The notes under the pieces were generated by a model that made no database searches, was not told the origin of the DNA, and was given only the letters and a program-made list of their open reading frames with translations. 64,000 nt of DNA from Parasalinivibrio latis. GTDB lineage: Bacteria; Pseudomonadota; Gammaproteobacteria; Enterobacterales; Vibrionaceae. The translations under genes and the position numbers were made by a program. Below are positions 35,802-45,253 of this stretch, piece by piece; the first letter of the stretch is position 1; each line of letters starts with the position of its first letter. Where the stretch lies: the NCBI RefSeq assembly GCF_036825535.1, contig NZ_CP098812.1, positions 1 through 64,000 on the forward strand, in the 5' to 3' direction.

Positions 35802-37823
35802 ATGAAACTCAATCCTGCTCAAGATGAAGCTGTAAAACACGTTTCCGGCCCCTGCCTGGTGCTGGCGGGAGCCGGTTCCGGCAAAACCCGCGTTATCACC
35901 AATAAGATTGCCTATCTGGTGCAGGTGTGCGGCTATAAGCCCCGGCATATTGCTGCGGTGACTTTTACCAACAAAGCCGCCCGGGAAATGAAAGAACGTG
36001 TAGGGCAGACTCTGGGCAAGAAAGAGTCCCGAGGCCTCATGGTTTCAACCTTCCACACTCTGGGTCTTGAAATCATTCGCCGTGAATACAAACAGCTTGG
36101 CTTAAAGGCCGGGTTCTCACTGTTTGATGATCAAGACCAGTTGGCACTTCTTAAAGAACTGACAGAAGACCAGCTGGAAGGTGATAAGGATCTGCTCAAC
36201 CAGCTTGTCCATACTATCTCCAATTGGAAAAACGACATGCTGTCGCCGGATCAGGCAAAGGCCCGGGCTATGGGTGAGCGGGATCAGTTATTTGCGTTTT
36301 GCTATGAGATGTACCAGCGTCAGATGCGGGCCTACAACGCGCTGGACTTTGATGATCTTATCCTAATGCCGGTTGGCCTTCTCCGCCACAATGAAGATGT
36401 CCGCCTGCGTTGGCAGAACAAGATCCGCTACCTGCTGGTGGATGAATACCAGGATACCAACACCAGCCAGTATGAGTTGGTGAAACTGCTGGTGGGCGAT
36501 AGAGCCCGCTTCACAGTGGTGGGGGATGATGACCAGTCTATTTATTCCTGGCGTGGTGCACAGCCGAAAAACCTGGTGCTGCTTAACCAGGACTTCCCGT
36601 CTCTCAAAGTGATCAAGCTTGAGCAGAATTACCGGTCAACCCGGCGTATCCTGCACTCGGCCAATATCCTGATTGCCAACAACCCACACGTTTTTGAAAA
36701 GCGCCTCTTCTCAGAGCTTCAGCACGGAGAGCCTTTAAAGGTGCTGACAGCCAATAATGAGGAGCATGAAGCAGAACGTGTGGTGGGGGAGCTGATCGCA
36801 CACCGCTTCCTCAACCACACCAAATACAAAGATTATGCAGTGCTCTACCGGGGTAACCACCAGTCCCGATCGATAGAAAAGGCGATGATGCAAAACCGGA
36901 TTCCGTACAAGATTTCCGGGGGGACCTCGTTTTTTGCCCGGGCAGAAATCAAGGACATCATGGCGTACCTGCGTCTTCTTACAAACCATGATGATGACAA
37001 CGCATTCCTGCGCATCGTAAACACACCACGACGTGAAATCGGCCCGGTTACGCTGGAAAAGCTGGGAAGTTACGCCAATATGCGTGGAAAAAGCTTGTTT
37101 GAAGCCAGCTTCGAGCTTGGGCTTGAGCAGTCGCTGACCGGCCGGGGGCTGGAGTCCCTTCGTCACTTTACCCGCTGGGTTGTGGAGCTTGCTGATGAGT
37201 TGGAAAGGGGGGATGCCGTGGCGGCCCTACGTTCCATGGTGCGGGATATTCACTACGAAGACTGGCTCTACGATACCTCATCAAGCCCGAAAGCTGCTGA
37301 GATGCGGATGAAGAACGTGTCTGATCTATACGGCTGGATAGTGGCTGACCTGGAAGGGGACAACTACGACCAGACACCGCGCAACCTGAAAGAGATTGTG
37401 CAACGCCTTACCCTGCGCGACATGATGGAACGGGGTGAGGACGATGATGACGCTGACCAAGTCCAGTTGATGACCCTGCACGCCTCCAAGGGCCTTGAAT
37501 TCCCGTATGTGTACCTTATTGGTATGGAAGAGGGCATCTTGCCTCACCAGACCAGCATTGACGAGGACAATGTCGAGGAAGAGCGCCGGCTGGCTTATGT
37601 CGGTATTACCCGTGCCCAGCGTGAGCTGACATTTACCTTGTGTAAAGAGCGCCGCCAGTTTGGTGAGCTTATCCGCCCGACACCAAGCCGTTTCCTTGAT
37701 GAGTTGCCGCAGGATGATCTGGAGTGGGAAGTAAAGAAAGTACCGCAAACCCAGGAACAGCGGATGGAAAAAGGGCAGGCGGCTATCGCCAACCTAAGGG
37801 CCATGCTCAACAAAGGGAAATAA
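35802..37823 (+). CDS. rep: ATP-dependent DNA helicase Rep
   Basis: 3'-5' superfamily 1A helicase that travels with the replisome and removes protein blocks. It has 673 residues, the same as E. coli. Motif I is AGAGSGKTRVI (about 22-32), motif II VDEYQDTN, motif III DDDQSIYSWRGA, motif IV QNYRST and motif V LMTLHASKGLEFPYVYLIG; motif VI VGITRAQ is near the C-terminus. It is transcribed alone, divergent from vexRAB. Confidence 0.96.
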   Translation: MKLNPAQDEAVKHVSGPCLVLAGAGSGKTRVITNKIAYLVQVCGYKPRHIAAVTFTNKAAREMKERVGQTLGKKESRGLMVSTFHTLGLEIIRREYKQLGLKAGFSLFDDQDQLALLKELTEDQLEGDKDLLNQLVHTISNWKNDMLSPDQAKARAMGERDQLFAFCYEMYQRQMRAYNALDFDDLILMPVGLLRHNEDVRLRWQNKIRYLLVDEYQDTNTSQYELVKLLVGDRARFTVVGDDDQSIYSWRGAQPKNLVLLNQDFPSLKVIKLEQNYRSTRRILHSANILIANNPHVFEKRLFSELQHGEPLKVLTANNEEHEAERVVGELIAHRFLNHTKYKDYAVLYRGNHQSRSIEKAMMQNRIPYKISGGTSFFARAEIKDIMAYLRLLTNHDDDNAFLRIVNTPRREIGPVTLEKLGSYANMRGKSLFEASFELGLEQSLTGRGLESLRHFTRWVVELADELERGDAVAALRSMVRDIHYEDWLYDTSSSPKAAEMRMKNVSDLYGWIVADLEGDNYDQTPRNLKEIVQRLTLRDMMERGEDDDDADQVQLMTLHASKGLEFPYVYLIGMEEGILPHQTSIDEDNVEEERRLAYVGITRAQRELTFTLCKERRQFGELIRPTPSRFLDELPQDDLEWEVKKVPQTQEQRMEKGQAAIANLRAMLNKGK

Positions 37824-37831
37824 AACCATAA

Positions 37832-37864
37832 AAGAAGGCTGCCGTAGAGGCAGCCTTCTTCGTA
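37832..37864. terminator. Bidirectional terminator between rep and the cytochrome c5 gene
   Basis: Long stem AAGAAGGCTGCC/GGCAGCCTTCTT with loop GTAGA. T-rich flanks on both strands fit convergent genes. Confidence 0.85.
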
Positions 37865-37883
37865 TCAACGGTATAGCGTGTTA

Positions 37884-38303
37884 TTACAAGCTCAACATAT
37901 GGTCGATGGCTGCAACGATTTCCTCGTCAGAACAGTCCATGCAGGTACCACGGGCTGGCATAGCGTTGAAGCCGTTGATGGCATGCTGGTTCAAGGTGTC
38001 ACGACCCTGGGCAAGACGAGGCTCCCATGCAGCGGCATCACCGGTTTTCGGCGCACCGGCAGCACCTGTGCCGTGGCAGGCCATACAGAAGGTGTTGTAA
38101 ACCTGGTCGCCGGTACGCGGACCGGCAGGCTCCGCTGCAGCGGTGACCGGGCCTTCTCCGTCAAGATACACAGAACCAACCTGGGAAATACGTTCCGCAA
38201 TGGCTTCTTCTGACATATCCGCTGCCTGAACAGCAGTAGCGATAGACAGTGCAGCGACGGCACTTACGGCTACACGGCTAAAAAAGTTTCCTTTCACACT
38301 CAC
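37884..38303 (-). CDS. Cytochrome c5-type c-type cytochrome
   Basis: Periplasmic monohaem electron carrier. It has 139 residues from GTG 38303 (GGGAG lies seven bases upstream). The signal peptide (about 1-27) ends VQAAD. The haem-binding motif is CMACH, with axial methionine probably in NAMPARG. A later CMDC pair matches the extra disulphide of the cytochrome c5 subfamily. The longer in-frame start upstream adds a cysteine-containing stretch with no signal character and is rejected. Confidence 0.9.
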   Translation of the reverse strand: MSVKGNFFSRVAVSAVAALSIATAVQAADMSEEAIAERISQVGSVYLDGEGPVTAAAEPAGPRTGDQVYNTFCMACHGTGAAGAPKTGDAAAWEPRLAQGRDTLNQHAINGFNAMPARGTCMDCSDEEIVAAIDHMLSL

Positions 38304-38573
38304 AGTTACACTCCCACAATTGCTGGCACAGGCTGCCTTTGTTGTTTTTGGTTGCCGATCGATGCATGCCAACGGTGCGTCATCCTTTACGGCAAACTCC
38401 TTATCAGTCTTGGCTGAAATAGGAGGTTAATCCAATGTAAATATTGCGTGATTATATCGCTTAAGGTTGTTGCATGAAACTGTTACAGTTCATACTTATG
38501 AGGTTGCTCTTGTTTGATGAATACGCATTTTGTCGAAAAAGAGAGCAATCGATAAAAAATTTAAAAAAAAGAC
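38304..38573. other. Intergenic region upstream of cytochrome c5 and the tRNA cluster
   Basis: About 270 bases, AT-rich toward the right end (A and T tracts 38550-38570 that may act as an UP element for the tRNA promoter). It must hold the minus-strand cytochrome promoter. I find no gene. Confidence 0.5.
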
Positions 38574-38602
38574 TAGACGCGTAGATGTGATATCCGTAAT
38601 AT
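38574..38602 (+). promoter_or_regulatory. Promoter of the tRNA-Arg/His/Pro operon
   Basis: TAGACG (38574-38579), a 17-base spacer and TAATAT (38597-38602) precede a GC-rich discriminator CCGTCTCCGCC. This is the form expected of stringently controlled tRNA promoters. Confidence 0.7.
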
Positions 38603-38624
38603 CCGTCTCCGCCGACAGGGCAAG

Positions 38625-38701
<77 letters not shown>

Positions 38702-38730
38702 CTCCGGAAGGTTGAAGGCGCAGTAACAAT

Positions 38731-38807
38731 GGTGGCTATAGCTCAGTTGGTAGAGCCCTGGATTGTGATTCCAGTTGTCGCGAGTTCGAGTCTCGTTAGC
38801 CACCCCA
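38731..38807 (+). tRNA. tRNA-His (anticodon GTG)
   Basis: Acceptor arms GTGGCTA/TAGCCAC with the extra 5' G(-1) at 38731, anticodon stem CTGGA/TCCAG around TTGTGAT, and CCA at the end. The G(-1) is the HisRS identity element. Confidence 0.95.
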
Positions 38808-38812
38808 TCTAT

Positions 38813-38889
<77 letters not shown>

Positions 38890-38899
38890 AATTAAAGAA

Positions 38900-38926
38900 A
38901 CCCCGCTCAATGAGCGGGGTTTTTTG
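38900..38926 (+). terminator. Terminator of the tRNA operon
   Basis: Stem ACCCCGCTCA/TGAGCGGGGT followed by six T residues, eleven bases after tRNA-Pro. Confidence 0.9.
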
Positions 38927-39614
38927 CATTTGTAGATTTTTATTTTCTAAAAAGCCAGATTTCCTGCCTAAAAATCCCCGTAGTATTAAATTTCTAATCT
39001 TTGAACTTCATCAAACTGCTTTAGGCGCTTTCACGGATCTGTAGTGAATAAGCACTAAATTTTTATATTCATTCCCTTGGTCTATCTTGTGTAATTTTGA
39101 TTGCTTCCTAGAGCCTAACACTCAATAGGGGCAAACTGGCGGTTAAACCTTCTGGATTTGTTCTATTTAGCGATCACTTATGGAGGATTCTTTTTTGAAT
39201 TAAATAAAATTCAGAGAGGTGATTTTTCATTGGTTAATTGGGTGGTGCGTAAGATGTTGATTATAAAAGATTGAAATCGATTACCATCACTGTGCTCTCT
39301 CCGTGATGTATCAGTCGACTAGGATGATTTTTGAATAGTTATGCGGTACATCGTATAAAAACCAGTCAATAGTGTGGCTTTGTTGATCTTTTGTGAAATC
39401 TTTGTCAGATTTCTACTGTGCCAATTACGTGTTCAATACGTGATTGCTGTCTGGTTGCATGGAGGCTCCAGGGCTTTAAAAAGCCAAAAACTCTCAGTAG
39501 TAAAATAAGGATATTCTTTTACTGCTATACCCGTGGACTGAAATCATCTGCCATCGGGTAATACCCAGTCTCCGATGCGGCCTATGTACTGATCTCAATA
39601 CATGGAGCCATATC
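38927..39614. other. AT-rich 690-base region upstream of dppA
   Basis: The longest region without a gene in the window. It should hold the dpp promoter. Visible elements: a paired ACGTG direct repeat (ACGTGTTCAATACGTG near 39427), a partial CRP-like TGTGAAATCTTTGTCA near 39391 (two mismatches in one half-site) and a small hairpin GGCTTTAAAAAGCC at 39471-39484. No credible protein frame is present. Confidence 0.5.
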
Positions 39615-41207
39615 ATGAAAACTACAATGTTGAAGCTGAGCGCGGCGCTGATTGCGTCGGCGGTTGCTGCCGGAGTACAGGCCAAAACGCTGGTCTACTG
39701 CTCCGAAGGTTCACCAGAAGGCTTTAACCCGTCGCTCTACACATCAGGCACTACATTCGATGCCAGCTCTCGCCAGATTTTTAACCGCTTGGTTCAGTTT
39801 GAGCGTGGCACCACCAAGATTGTCCCAGGCTTGGCTGAGTCCTGGACAGTTTCAGATGACGGCTTGAGCTATGCGTTCAAGCTGCGCAAAGGCGTGAAAT
39901 TCCACTCAACAAAGAATTTCAAACCAACCCGTGATTTCAATGCCGACGATGTCATCTTCTCGTTCATGCGTCAGAAAGATGCCAACCATCCTTACCATAA
40001 AGTTTCCGGCGGCTCGTATGAGTACTTCAATGCGATGGAAATGGGTGATCTGATCAAGTCGATCGACAAGAAGGATGATTACACCGTTGTTTTCAACCTG
40101 ACCCGTCCGGAAGCCCCGTTTATTGCCAACCTGGCGATGGACTTTGCTTCGATTATGTCTAAAGAGCAGGGTGACCAAATGCTGGCAGCCGGTACCCCTG
40201 AAAAATTGGATCTTGAACCTGTTGGTACCGGCCCATTCCAGTTGGCCGGATACAAAAAAGACTCTTCAATCCGCTACACCGCAAACCCTTCATACTATGA
40301 AGGTAAAGCGCCAATCGATCGTCTGGTGTTCTCTATCACGCCTGATGCTTCAGTGCGTTATGCCAAGCTCCAGAAGGGTGAGTGTCATGTGATGCCATAT
40401 CCAAACCCGGCTGATCTTGAGCGTATGCGTTCAGACAAGGTAGTTAACCTGATGAACCAGGAAGGCCTGAACGTCGGTTACCTTGGCTTCAACACCCAGA
40501 AGAAGCCATTTGATGATGTTCGTGTCCGCCAGGCGCTGAACATGGCGGTTAACAAGGCCGCGATCATTGATGCCGTATTCCAGGGTGCAGGTAAGGAAGC
40601 GAAAAACCCGATTCCACCGACAATCTGGTCATACAACGACGCAGTGGTTGACTACAACTATGATCTGGAAAAAGCCAAGGCACTGCTTGCTGAAGCCGGT
40701 TTGAAAGATGGCTTTACCACGAACATCTGGGCGATGCCTGTACAGCGTCCATACAACCCGAATGCACGTCGTATGGCTGAAGTTATTCAGGCTGACTGGG
40801 CGAAGGTTGGCGTGAAAGCTGAAATCGTGACTTATGAGTGGGGTGAGTACCTCAAGCGTTCGAAAGCCGGTGAGCACGATTCTGTCCTGCTTGGCTGGAC
40901 TGGTGACAACGGTGACCCGGATAACTTCCTGGCTGTTCTTCTTGGCTGTTCAGGTGTAGGTGGTTCTAATCGTGCCCAATGGTGTTATGAGCCGTTTGAA
41001 AACCTGATCCAGGCTGCGAAGAAAACATCTGATGTTGCTGAGCGTACCCGTCTGTACGAAGAGGCTCAGGTGGTATTCAAGGAGCAGGCTCCTTGGGTAA
41101 CTATCGCGCACTCGGTTGTTTTCGAGCCAGTGCGCAAGGAAGTGAAAAACTACAAGATCGACCCATTCGGCGGTCACATCTTCTATGGCGTAGATATTCA
41201 AGAATAA
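39615..41207 (+). CDS. dppA: Dipeptide ABC transporter substrate-binding protein DppA
   Basis: Periplasmic binding protein for dipeptides; in E. coli it also carries haem and signals to Tap. It has 530 residues (E. coli 535). The signal peptide (about 1-23) ends GVQAK. The mature start KTLVYCSEGSPEGFNPSLYTSGTT-type sequence and NPNARRMAEVIQADWAKVG-type segments match DppA closely. It is first in dppABCDF, separated from dppB by a GC-rich hairpin that should favour excess DppA. Confidence 0.95.
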   Translation: MKTTMLKLSAALIASAVAAGVQAKTLVYCSEGSPEGFNPSLYTSGTTFDASSRQIFNRLVQFERGTTKIVPGLAESWTVSDDGLSYAFKLRKGVKFHSTKNFKPTRDFNADDVIFSFMRQKDANHPYHKVSGGSYEYFNAMEMGDLIKSIDKKDDYTVVFNLTRPEAPFIANLAMDFASIMSKEQGDQMLAAGTPEKLDLEPVGTGPFQLAGYKKDSSIRYTANPSYYEGKAPIDRLVFSITPDASVRYAKLQKGECHVMPYPNPADLERMRSDKVVNLMNQEGLNVGYLGFNTQKKPFDDVRVRQALNMAVNKAAIIDAVFQGAGKEAKNPIPPTIWSYNDAVVDYNYDLEKAKALLAEAGLKDGFTTNIWAMPVQRPYNPNARRMAEVIQADWAKVGVKAEIVTYEWGEYLKRSKAGEHDSVLLGWTGDNGDPDNFLAVLLGCSGVGGSNRAQWCYEPFENLIQAAKKTSDVAERTRLYEEAQVVFKEQAPWVTIAHSVVFEPVRKEVKNYKIDPFGGHIFYGVDIQE

Positions 41208-41222
41208 TAGCCACCTAGAGTT

Positions 41223-41249
41223 AGCGGCCGCACGTTGCGGCCGCTTTTT
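41223..41249 (+). terminator. Hairpin between dppA and dppB (attenuating terminator)
   Basis: Ten-base-pair stem AGCGGCCGCA/TGCGGCCGCT with loop CGT, then TTTT. Located inside the operon, it probably causes partial termination or protects the dppA message from 3' decay. Confidence 0.75.
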
Positions 41250-41280
41250 GCTTCTCCACGCTTTGTGAGCGGACGTAAGT

Positions 41281-42294
41281 ATGTTTCAGTTTATCCTTAA
41301 GCGCCTGGGGTTGGTGATCCCGACTTTTGTCGGTATTACGTTGCTGACCTTCTCCTTAATCCGGCTGATTCCGGGCGACCCAATAGAAGTGATGGCCGGT
41401 GAGCGGGGTGTATCTCCGGAACGCCATGCCCAGCTTATGGCGGAGCTTGGTCTCGACAAGCCTCTTTTCGAACAGTATTTCATCTATATCGGCAATGTAT
41501 TGCAGGGAGATCTCGGTAACTCCCTGATCACCAAAGAGCCGGTACTTTCAGAGTTTATGACCCTCTTCCCGGCCACAATGGAGTTGGCATTTTGTGCCGC
41601 CCTGTTTGCCATATTAGTGGGGTTGCCTGCCGGAATCCTGGCAGCAGTGAAGCGGGGCACAGTGCTCGATCATTCGGTGATGGCGGTTTCCCTTACCGGG
41701 TACTCCATGCCGATTTTCTGGTGGGCGCTGCTTTTGATTCTTTTCTTCTCCATCGGTCTGGACCTGACCCCGGTTTCCGGACGGATGGACGATGCCACCT
41801 ACTGGGTAGACGAAGTTACCGGCTTTATGCTGATAGACAGCTGGCTCTCTGAGGAGGAGGGGGCATTTGGCGCCGCCGTCCATCACCTGATATTGCCAGC
41901 GGTTGCCCTGGGCACCATCCCTCTTGCCGTCATTGCCCGTATGACCCGCTCTTCCATGCTGGAGGTGCTGGGTGAAGACTATATCCGTACTGCCCGTGCC
42001 AAAGGACTGATGCCATGGCGTGTGGTACTGATTCACGGTCTTCGCAACGCACTTATACCGGTAATAACGGTTATCGGCCTGCAGGTTGGGATATTGCTGT
42101 CCGGTGCGATCCTTACCGAAACCATCTTCGCCTGGCCGGGGATCGGCAAGTGGCTTATTGAGTCCATCGGACGGCGGGATTACCCGGTCGTTCAAGGCGG
42201 GATCCTGCTGGTGGCAACCATCATCATTGTGGTGAACCTTATCGTGGATATTCTCTACGGTGTGGTTAACCCACGTATCCGCCACGGCAAATAA
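41281..42294 (+). CDS. dppB: Dipeptide ABC transporter permease DppB
   Basis: Inner-membrane permease. It has 337 residues (E. coli 339). The first helix FILKRLGLVIPTFVGITLLTF is followed by about five more helices. The EAA-like cytoplasmic loop that contacts the ATPases is IRTARAKGLMPWRVVLIHGLRNALIP-type. It starts 73 bases after dppA and ends nine bases before dppC. Confidence 0.95.
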   Translation: MFQFILKRLGLVIPTFVGITLLTFSLIRLIPGDPIEVMAGERGVSPERHAQLMAELGLDKPLFEQYFIYIGNVLQGDLGNSLITKEPVLSEFMTLFPATMELAFCAALFAILVGLPAGILAAVKRGTVLDHSVMAVSLTGYSMPIFWWALLLILFFSIGLDLTPVSGRMDDATYWVDEVTGFMLIDSWLSEEEGAFGAAVHHLILPAVALGTIPLAVIARMTRSSMLEVLGEDYIRTARAKGLMPWRVVLIHGLRNALIPVITVIGLQVGILLSGAILTETIFAWPGIGKWLIESIGRRDYPVVQGGILLVATIIIVVNLIVDILYGVVNPRIRHGK

Positions 42295-42303
42295 GGGGGA
42301 GAT

Positions 42304-43209
42304 ATGACTGAAGCAAATAAAGCCGTAACTGCCCCCAAGGAGATGGAACCACTGTCTCCGTTCGCTGAATTCTGGGGATACTTTTCACAAAATACCGGGG
42401 CCCTGATTGGGCTTATCTATATTGCGCTGGTCATTGCCGTTGCCCTGTTGGCAAATGTTGTCGCACCACATGACCCGGCTGAGCAGTTCCGTGATGCCTT
42501 GCTGGTTCCACCGGCTTGGTCGGAAGGGGGCGACTGGCGCTTTATCCTGGGCACGGATGATGTGGGCCGGGATATTCTCTCCCGTCTTATTTTCGGCGCG
42601 CGGTTGTCGCTCCTGATAGGCTGTCTGGTGGTGGTTTTGTCACTGGTGCTGGGGGTGTTCCTTGGGCTGGTGGCCGGTTATTTCCGGGGTATGGTTGACA
42701 CAGCTATCATGCGTTTGGTCGACATCATGCTGGCATTGCCAAGCCTGTTGCTGGCAATTGCTATTGTGGCGATTCTTGGCCCCTCAATATTTAACGCATC
42801 TATCGCCATTTCTTTCGTATCGTTGCCGCACTACGTCCGACTGACTCGGGCATCTGTGCTGGCAGAGGTAAACCGGGATTATGTGACAGCCTCCCGGGTT
42901 GCCGGTGCCGGGCACCTGCGCCTTATGTTTGTTGTGCTGTTGCCCAACTGTGTGGCGCCGTTGATTGTCCAGGCAACGCTGGGTTTCTCTACGGCAATTC
43001 TTGATATGGCAGCCCTTGGCTTCCTTGGGCTCGGTGCACAGCCACCAACGCCGGAATGGGGAGTGATGCTGGCAGATGCGCGCCAGTTTATAAACTCTGC
43101 CTGGTGGGTGGTAACTTTCCCGGGTGTGGCAATTTTGCTGACCGTATTGGCTTTCAACCTTATGGGTGACGGTCTGCGCGATGCCCTCGATCCAAAACTG
43201 AAGCAATAA
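42304..43209 (+). CDS. dppC: Dipeptide ABC transporter permease DppC
   Basis: Second permease of the Dpp transporter. It has 301 residues (E. coli 300). An N-terminal OppC-type segment precedes about six helices; LGTDDVGRDILSRLIFGARLS and the EAA loop YVTASRVAGAGHLRLMF are typical. It lies nine bases after dppB and ten before dppD. Confidence 0.95.
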   Translation: MTEANKAVTAPKEMEPLSPFAEFWGYFSQNTGALIGLIYIALVIAVALLANVVAPHDPAEQFRDALLVPPAWSEGGDWRFILGTDDVGRDILSRLIFGARLSLLIGCLVVVLSLVLGVFLGLVAGYFRGMVDTAIMRLVDIMLALPSLLLAIAIVAILGPSIFNASIAISFVSLPHYVRLTRASVLAEVNRDYVTASRVAGAGHLRLMFVVLLPNCVAPLIVQATLGFSTAILDMAALGFLGLGAQPPTPEWGVMLADARQFINSAWWVVTFPGVAILLTVLAFNLMGDGLRDALDPKLKQ

Positions 43210-43219
43210 GGAGAGCACA

Positions 43220-44200
43220 ATGGCGATTTTGGAAGTAAATCAGCTCTCTGTGCATTTTGGAGACGAGAGCGCCGCGTTCAAAGCGGTAGATAAAATCAGC
43301 TATACCGTTGATGAGGGTGAAATTCTCGGTATTGTCGGGGAGTCTGGCTCAGGTAAGTCGGTAAGTTCCTTGGCCATAATGGGCCTTATCGACTTTCCCG
43401 GCCGGGTGATGGCGGATTCGGTGAATTTTTACGGGCGTAACCTGCTGGAAATGCCGGAAAAGGAGCGCAAGAAGCTGACAGGTGCGGATATCTCCATGAT
43501 ATTCCAGGATCCAATGACCAGCCTCAACCCGTGCTTTACCGTCGGCTTCCAGATTATGGAAGCGCTCAAAGTTCATCAGGGTGGCAGTAAAAAGGAACGC
43601 AAGGAAAGGGCGACAGAACTTCTGAGGCTGGTGGGGATTCCGGATCCGGCTTCGCGTTTGAATGTGTACCCGCACCAGCTATCCGGCGGTATGAGCCAGC
43701 GTGTGATGATTGCGATGGCAATAGCCTGTAACCCGCGTCTGCTGATCGCCGATGAGCCGACAACGGCGCTGGATGTAACCATCCAGGCTCAGATTATCGA
43801 CCTGCTGTTGGATCTGCAAAAAGAGCAGAACATGGCGCTGGTGTTGATTACCCACGACCTGGCGTTGGTGGCAGAGGCAGCACACAAGGTTATCGTTATG
43901 TACGCCGGACAGATTGTTGAAACCGGAGCGGCGACAGAAATCTTTAAAACCCCGAAACACCCCTATACCCAGGCATTGCTTCGCTCCCTGCCGGAGTCCG
44001 CAGTAGGTGCAACCCGGCTGGACTCCCTGCCGGGCGTGGTACCCGGACGTTTTGACCGGCCGACCGGCTGTATGCTCAACCCTCGCTGCCCGTATGCAAC
44101 AGCGAAATGCCGCAGCGAGGAGCCGGCCGTACAGGGGCCGGTTAACCGTGCAGTCAAATGCCACTATCCACTGAATGAGCAGGGGGAGCCAACGCAATGA
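43220..44200 (+). CDS. dppD: Dipeptide ABC transporter ATPase DppD
   Basis: Cytoplasmic ATPase of the dipeptide importer. It has 326 residues (E. coli 327). Walker A is GESGSGKS (about 39-46), the signature is LSGGMSQR and Walker B is LLIADEPT. The C-terminal oligopeptide-transport domain has NPRCPYATAKCRSEEP, whose cysteines suggest the 4Fe-4S site reported in this family. Its end overlaps the dppF start by four bases. Confidence 0.95.
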   Translation: MAILEVNQLSVHFGDESAAFKAVDKISYTVDEGEILGIVGESGSGKSVSSLAIMGLIDFPGRVMADSVNFYGRNLLEMPEKERKKLTGADISMIFQDPMTSLNPCFTVGFQIMEALKVHQGGSKKERKERATELLRLVGIPDPASRLNVYPHQLSGGMSQRVMIAMAIACNPRLLIADEPTTALDVTIQAQIIDLLLDLQKEQNMALVLITHDLALVAEAAHKVIVMYAGQIVETGAATEIFKTPKHPYTQALLRSLPESAVGATRLDSLPGVVPGRFDRPTGCMLNPRCPYATAKCRSEEPAVQGPVNRAVKCHYPLNEQGEPTQ

Positions 44201-45189
44201 GTGAACAACAGGCACCGCTGCTCCATGCAGTGGATTTGAAAAAGTACTACCCGGTTAAGCAGGGAATGTTCAAGCCAGAAGCTGAGGTGAAGGCGCTGGA
44301 TGGTGTTTCTTTCACCCTTGAGCGCGGTAAAACACTGGCTGTGGTGGGTGAGTCAGGTTGTGGAAAGTCTACGCTTGGCCGCCTGCTTACCATGATTGAA
44401 GTGCCGACTGGCGGTGAGCTGACCTTTCAGGGACAGGATCTGCTGAAGCACGACCCGGCAGCTGAGAAGCTGCGTCGGCAAAAAATCCAGATAGTGTTCC
44501 AGAACCCTTACGGTTCCCTTAACCCGCGTAAGAAGGTTGGGCAGATCCTGGAAGAGCCGTTGATTATCAATACTGACCTTAGCGGTAAAGAGCGCAAGGA
44601 AAGGGCGTTGGCAATCATGGCGAAAGTGGGGCTAAAGCCTGAGCAGTACGACCGTTACCCGCATATGTTCTCCGGAGGACAGCGCCAGCGGATCGCGATT
44701 GCGCGTGGCCTGATGCTGAACCCGGAAGTGGTGGTCGCAGATGAGCCTGTTTCGGCGCTGGATGTGTCGGTGCAGGCCCAGGTCCTCAACCTGATGATGG
44801 ACTTGCAGGATGAACTCGGGCTTTCCTACGTGTTTATCTCGCATGATTTGTCAGTGGTGGAGCATATAGCCGATGAGGTGATGGTGATGTACCTGGGACG
44901 CTGTGTGGAGCAGGGCAGCAAAGAACAGATCTTTGCCAACCCACAGCACCCGTACACCCAGGCACTGCTGTCGGCGACACCCCGTCTTGATCCGGAGCAC
45001 CGCCGTGAGCGTATTAAGCTCACCGGTGAATTGCCAAGCCCGTTGAACCCACCTAAAGGCTGCGCGTTCCACGCCCGCTGCCGGTTTGCTACTGAGCGAT
45101 GCAACCAGGAACAGCCAAAGTTGAAAGACTATGGTGATGCCCTGATAGCCTGCCACGTGGTTGATGAACAAAAGCAGGCGGTAGTTTGA
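44197..45189 (+). CDS. dppF: Dipeptide ABC transporter ATPase DppF
   Basis: Partner ATPase of DppD. It has 330 residues (E. coli 334). Walker A is GESGCGKS, the signature FSGGQRQRIAIARGL and Walker B VVADEPVSALD. The C-terminal domain has HARCRFATERCNQEQP with clustered cysteines. ATGA overlap with dppD implies translational coupling. It is the last gene of the operon and is followed by a strong terminator. Confidence 0.95.
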   Translation: MSEQQAPLLHAVDLKKYYPVKQGMFKPEAEVKALDGVSFTLERGKTLAVVGESGCGKSTLGRLLTMIEVPTGGELTFQGQDLLKHDPAAEKLRRQKIQIVFQNPYGSLNPRKKVGQILEEPLIINTDLSGKERKERALAIMAKVGLKPEQYDRYPHMFSGGQRQRIAIARGLMLNPEVVVADEPVSALDVSVQAQVLNLMMDLQDELGLSYVFISHDLSVVEHIADEVMVMYLGRCVEQGSKEQIFANPQHPYTQALLSATPRLDPEHRRERIKLTGELPSPLNPPKGCAFHARCRFATERCNQEQPKLKDYGDALIACHVVDEQKQAVV

Positions 45190-45200
45190 TATTCCCCGGA

Positions 45201-45236
45201 AAAAGAGAAGGCGGCCAACCGGCCGCCTTCTCTTTT
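45201..45236. terminator. Bidirectional terminator between dppF and gor
   Basis: Sixteen-base-pair stem (AAAAGAGAAGGCGGCC and its complement) with loop AACC. T runs lie on both strands between convergent genes. Confidence 0.92.
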
Positions 45237-45253
45237 TTAGCCATTTTAATGGC

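Noticed and set aside
39390..39406. CRP site upstream of dppA (TGTGAAATCTTTGTCA)
   Set aside because: The second half-site has two mismatches; it is too weak to call without data and is noted only as a possibility.
42784..43220. Long minus-strand open frames inside dppC and other GC-rich genes
   Set aside because: They mirror real genes in other frames and have no start signals or family features.
43600..44610. Shared 15-base string CGCAAGGAAAGGGCG in dppD and dppF
   Set aside because: Both are paralogous ATPase genes encoding a similar RKER stretch, so it is not a mobile repeat.
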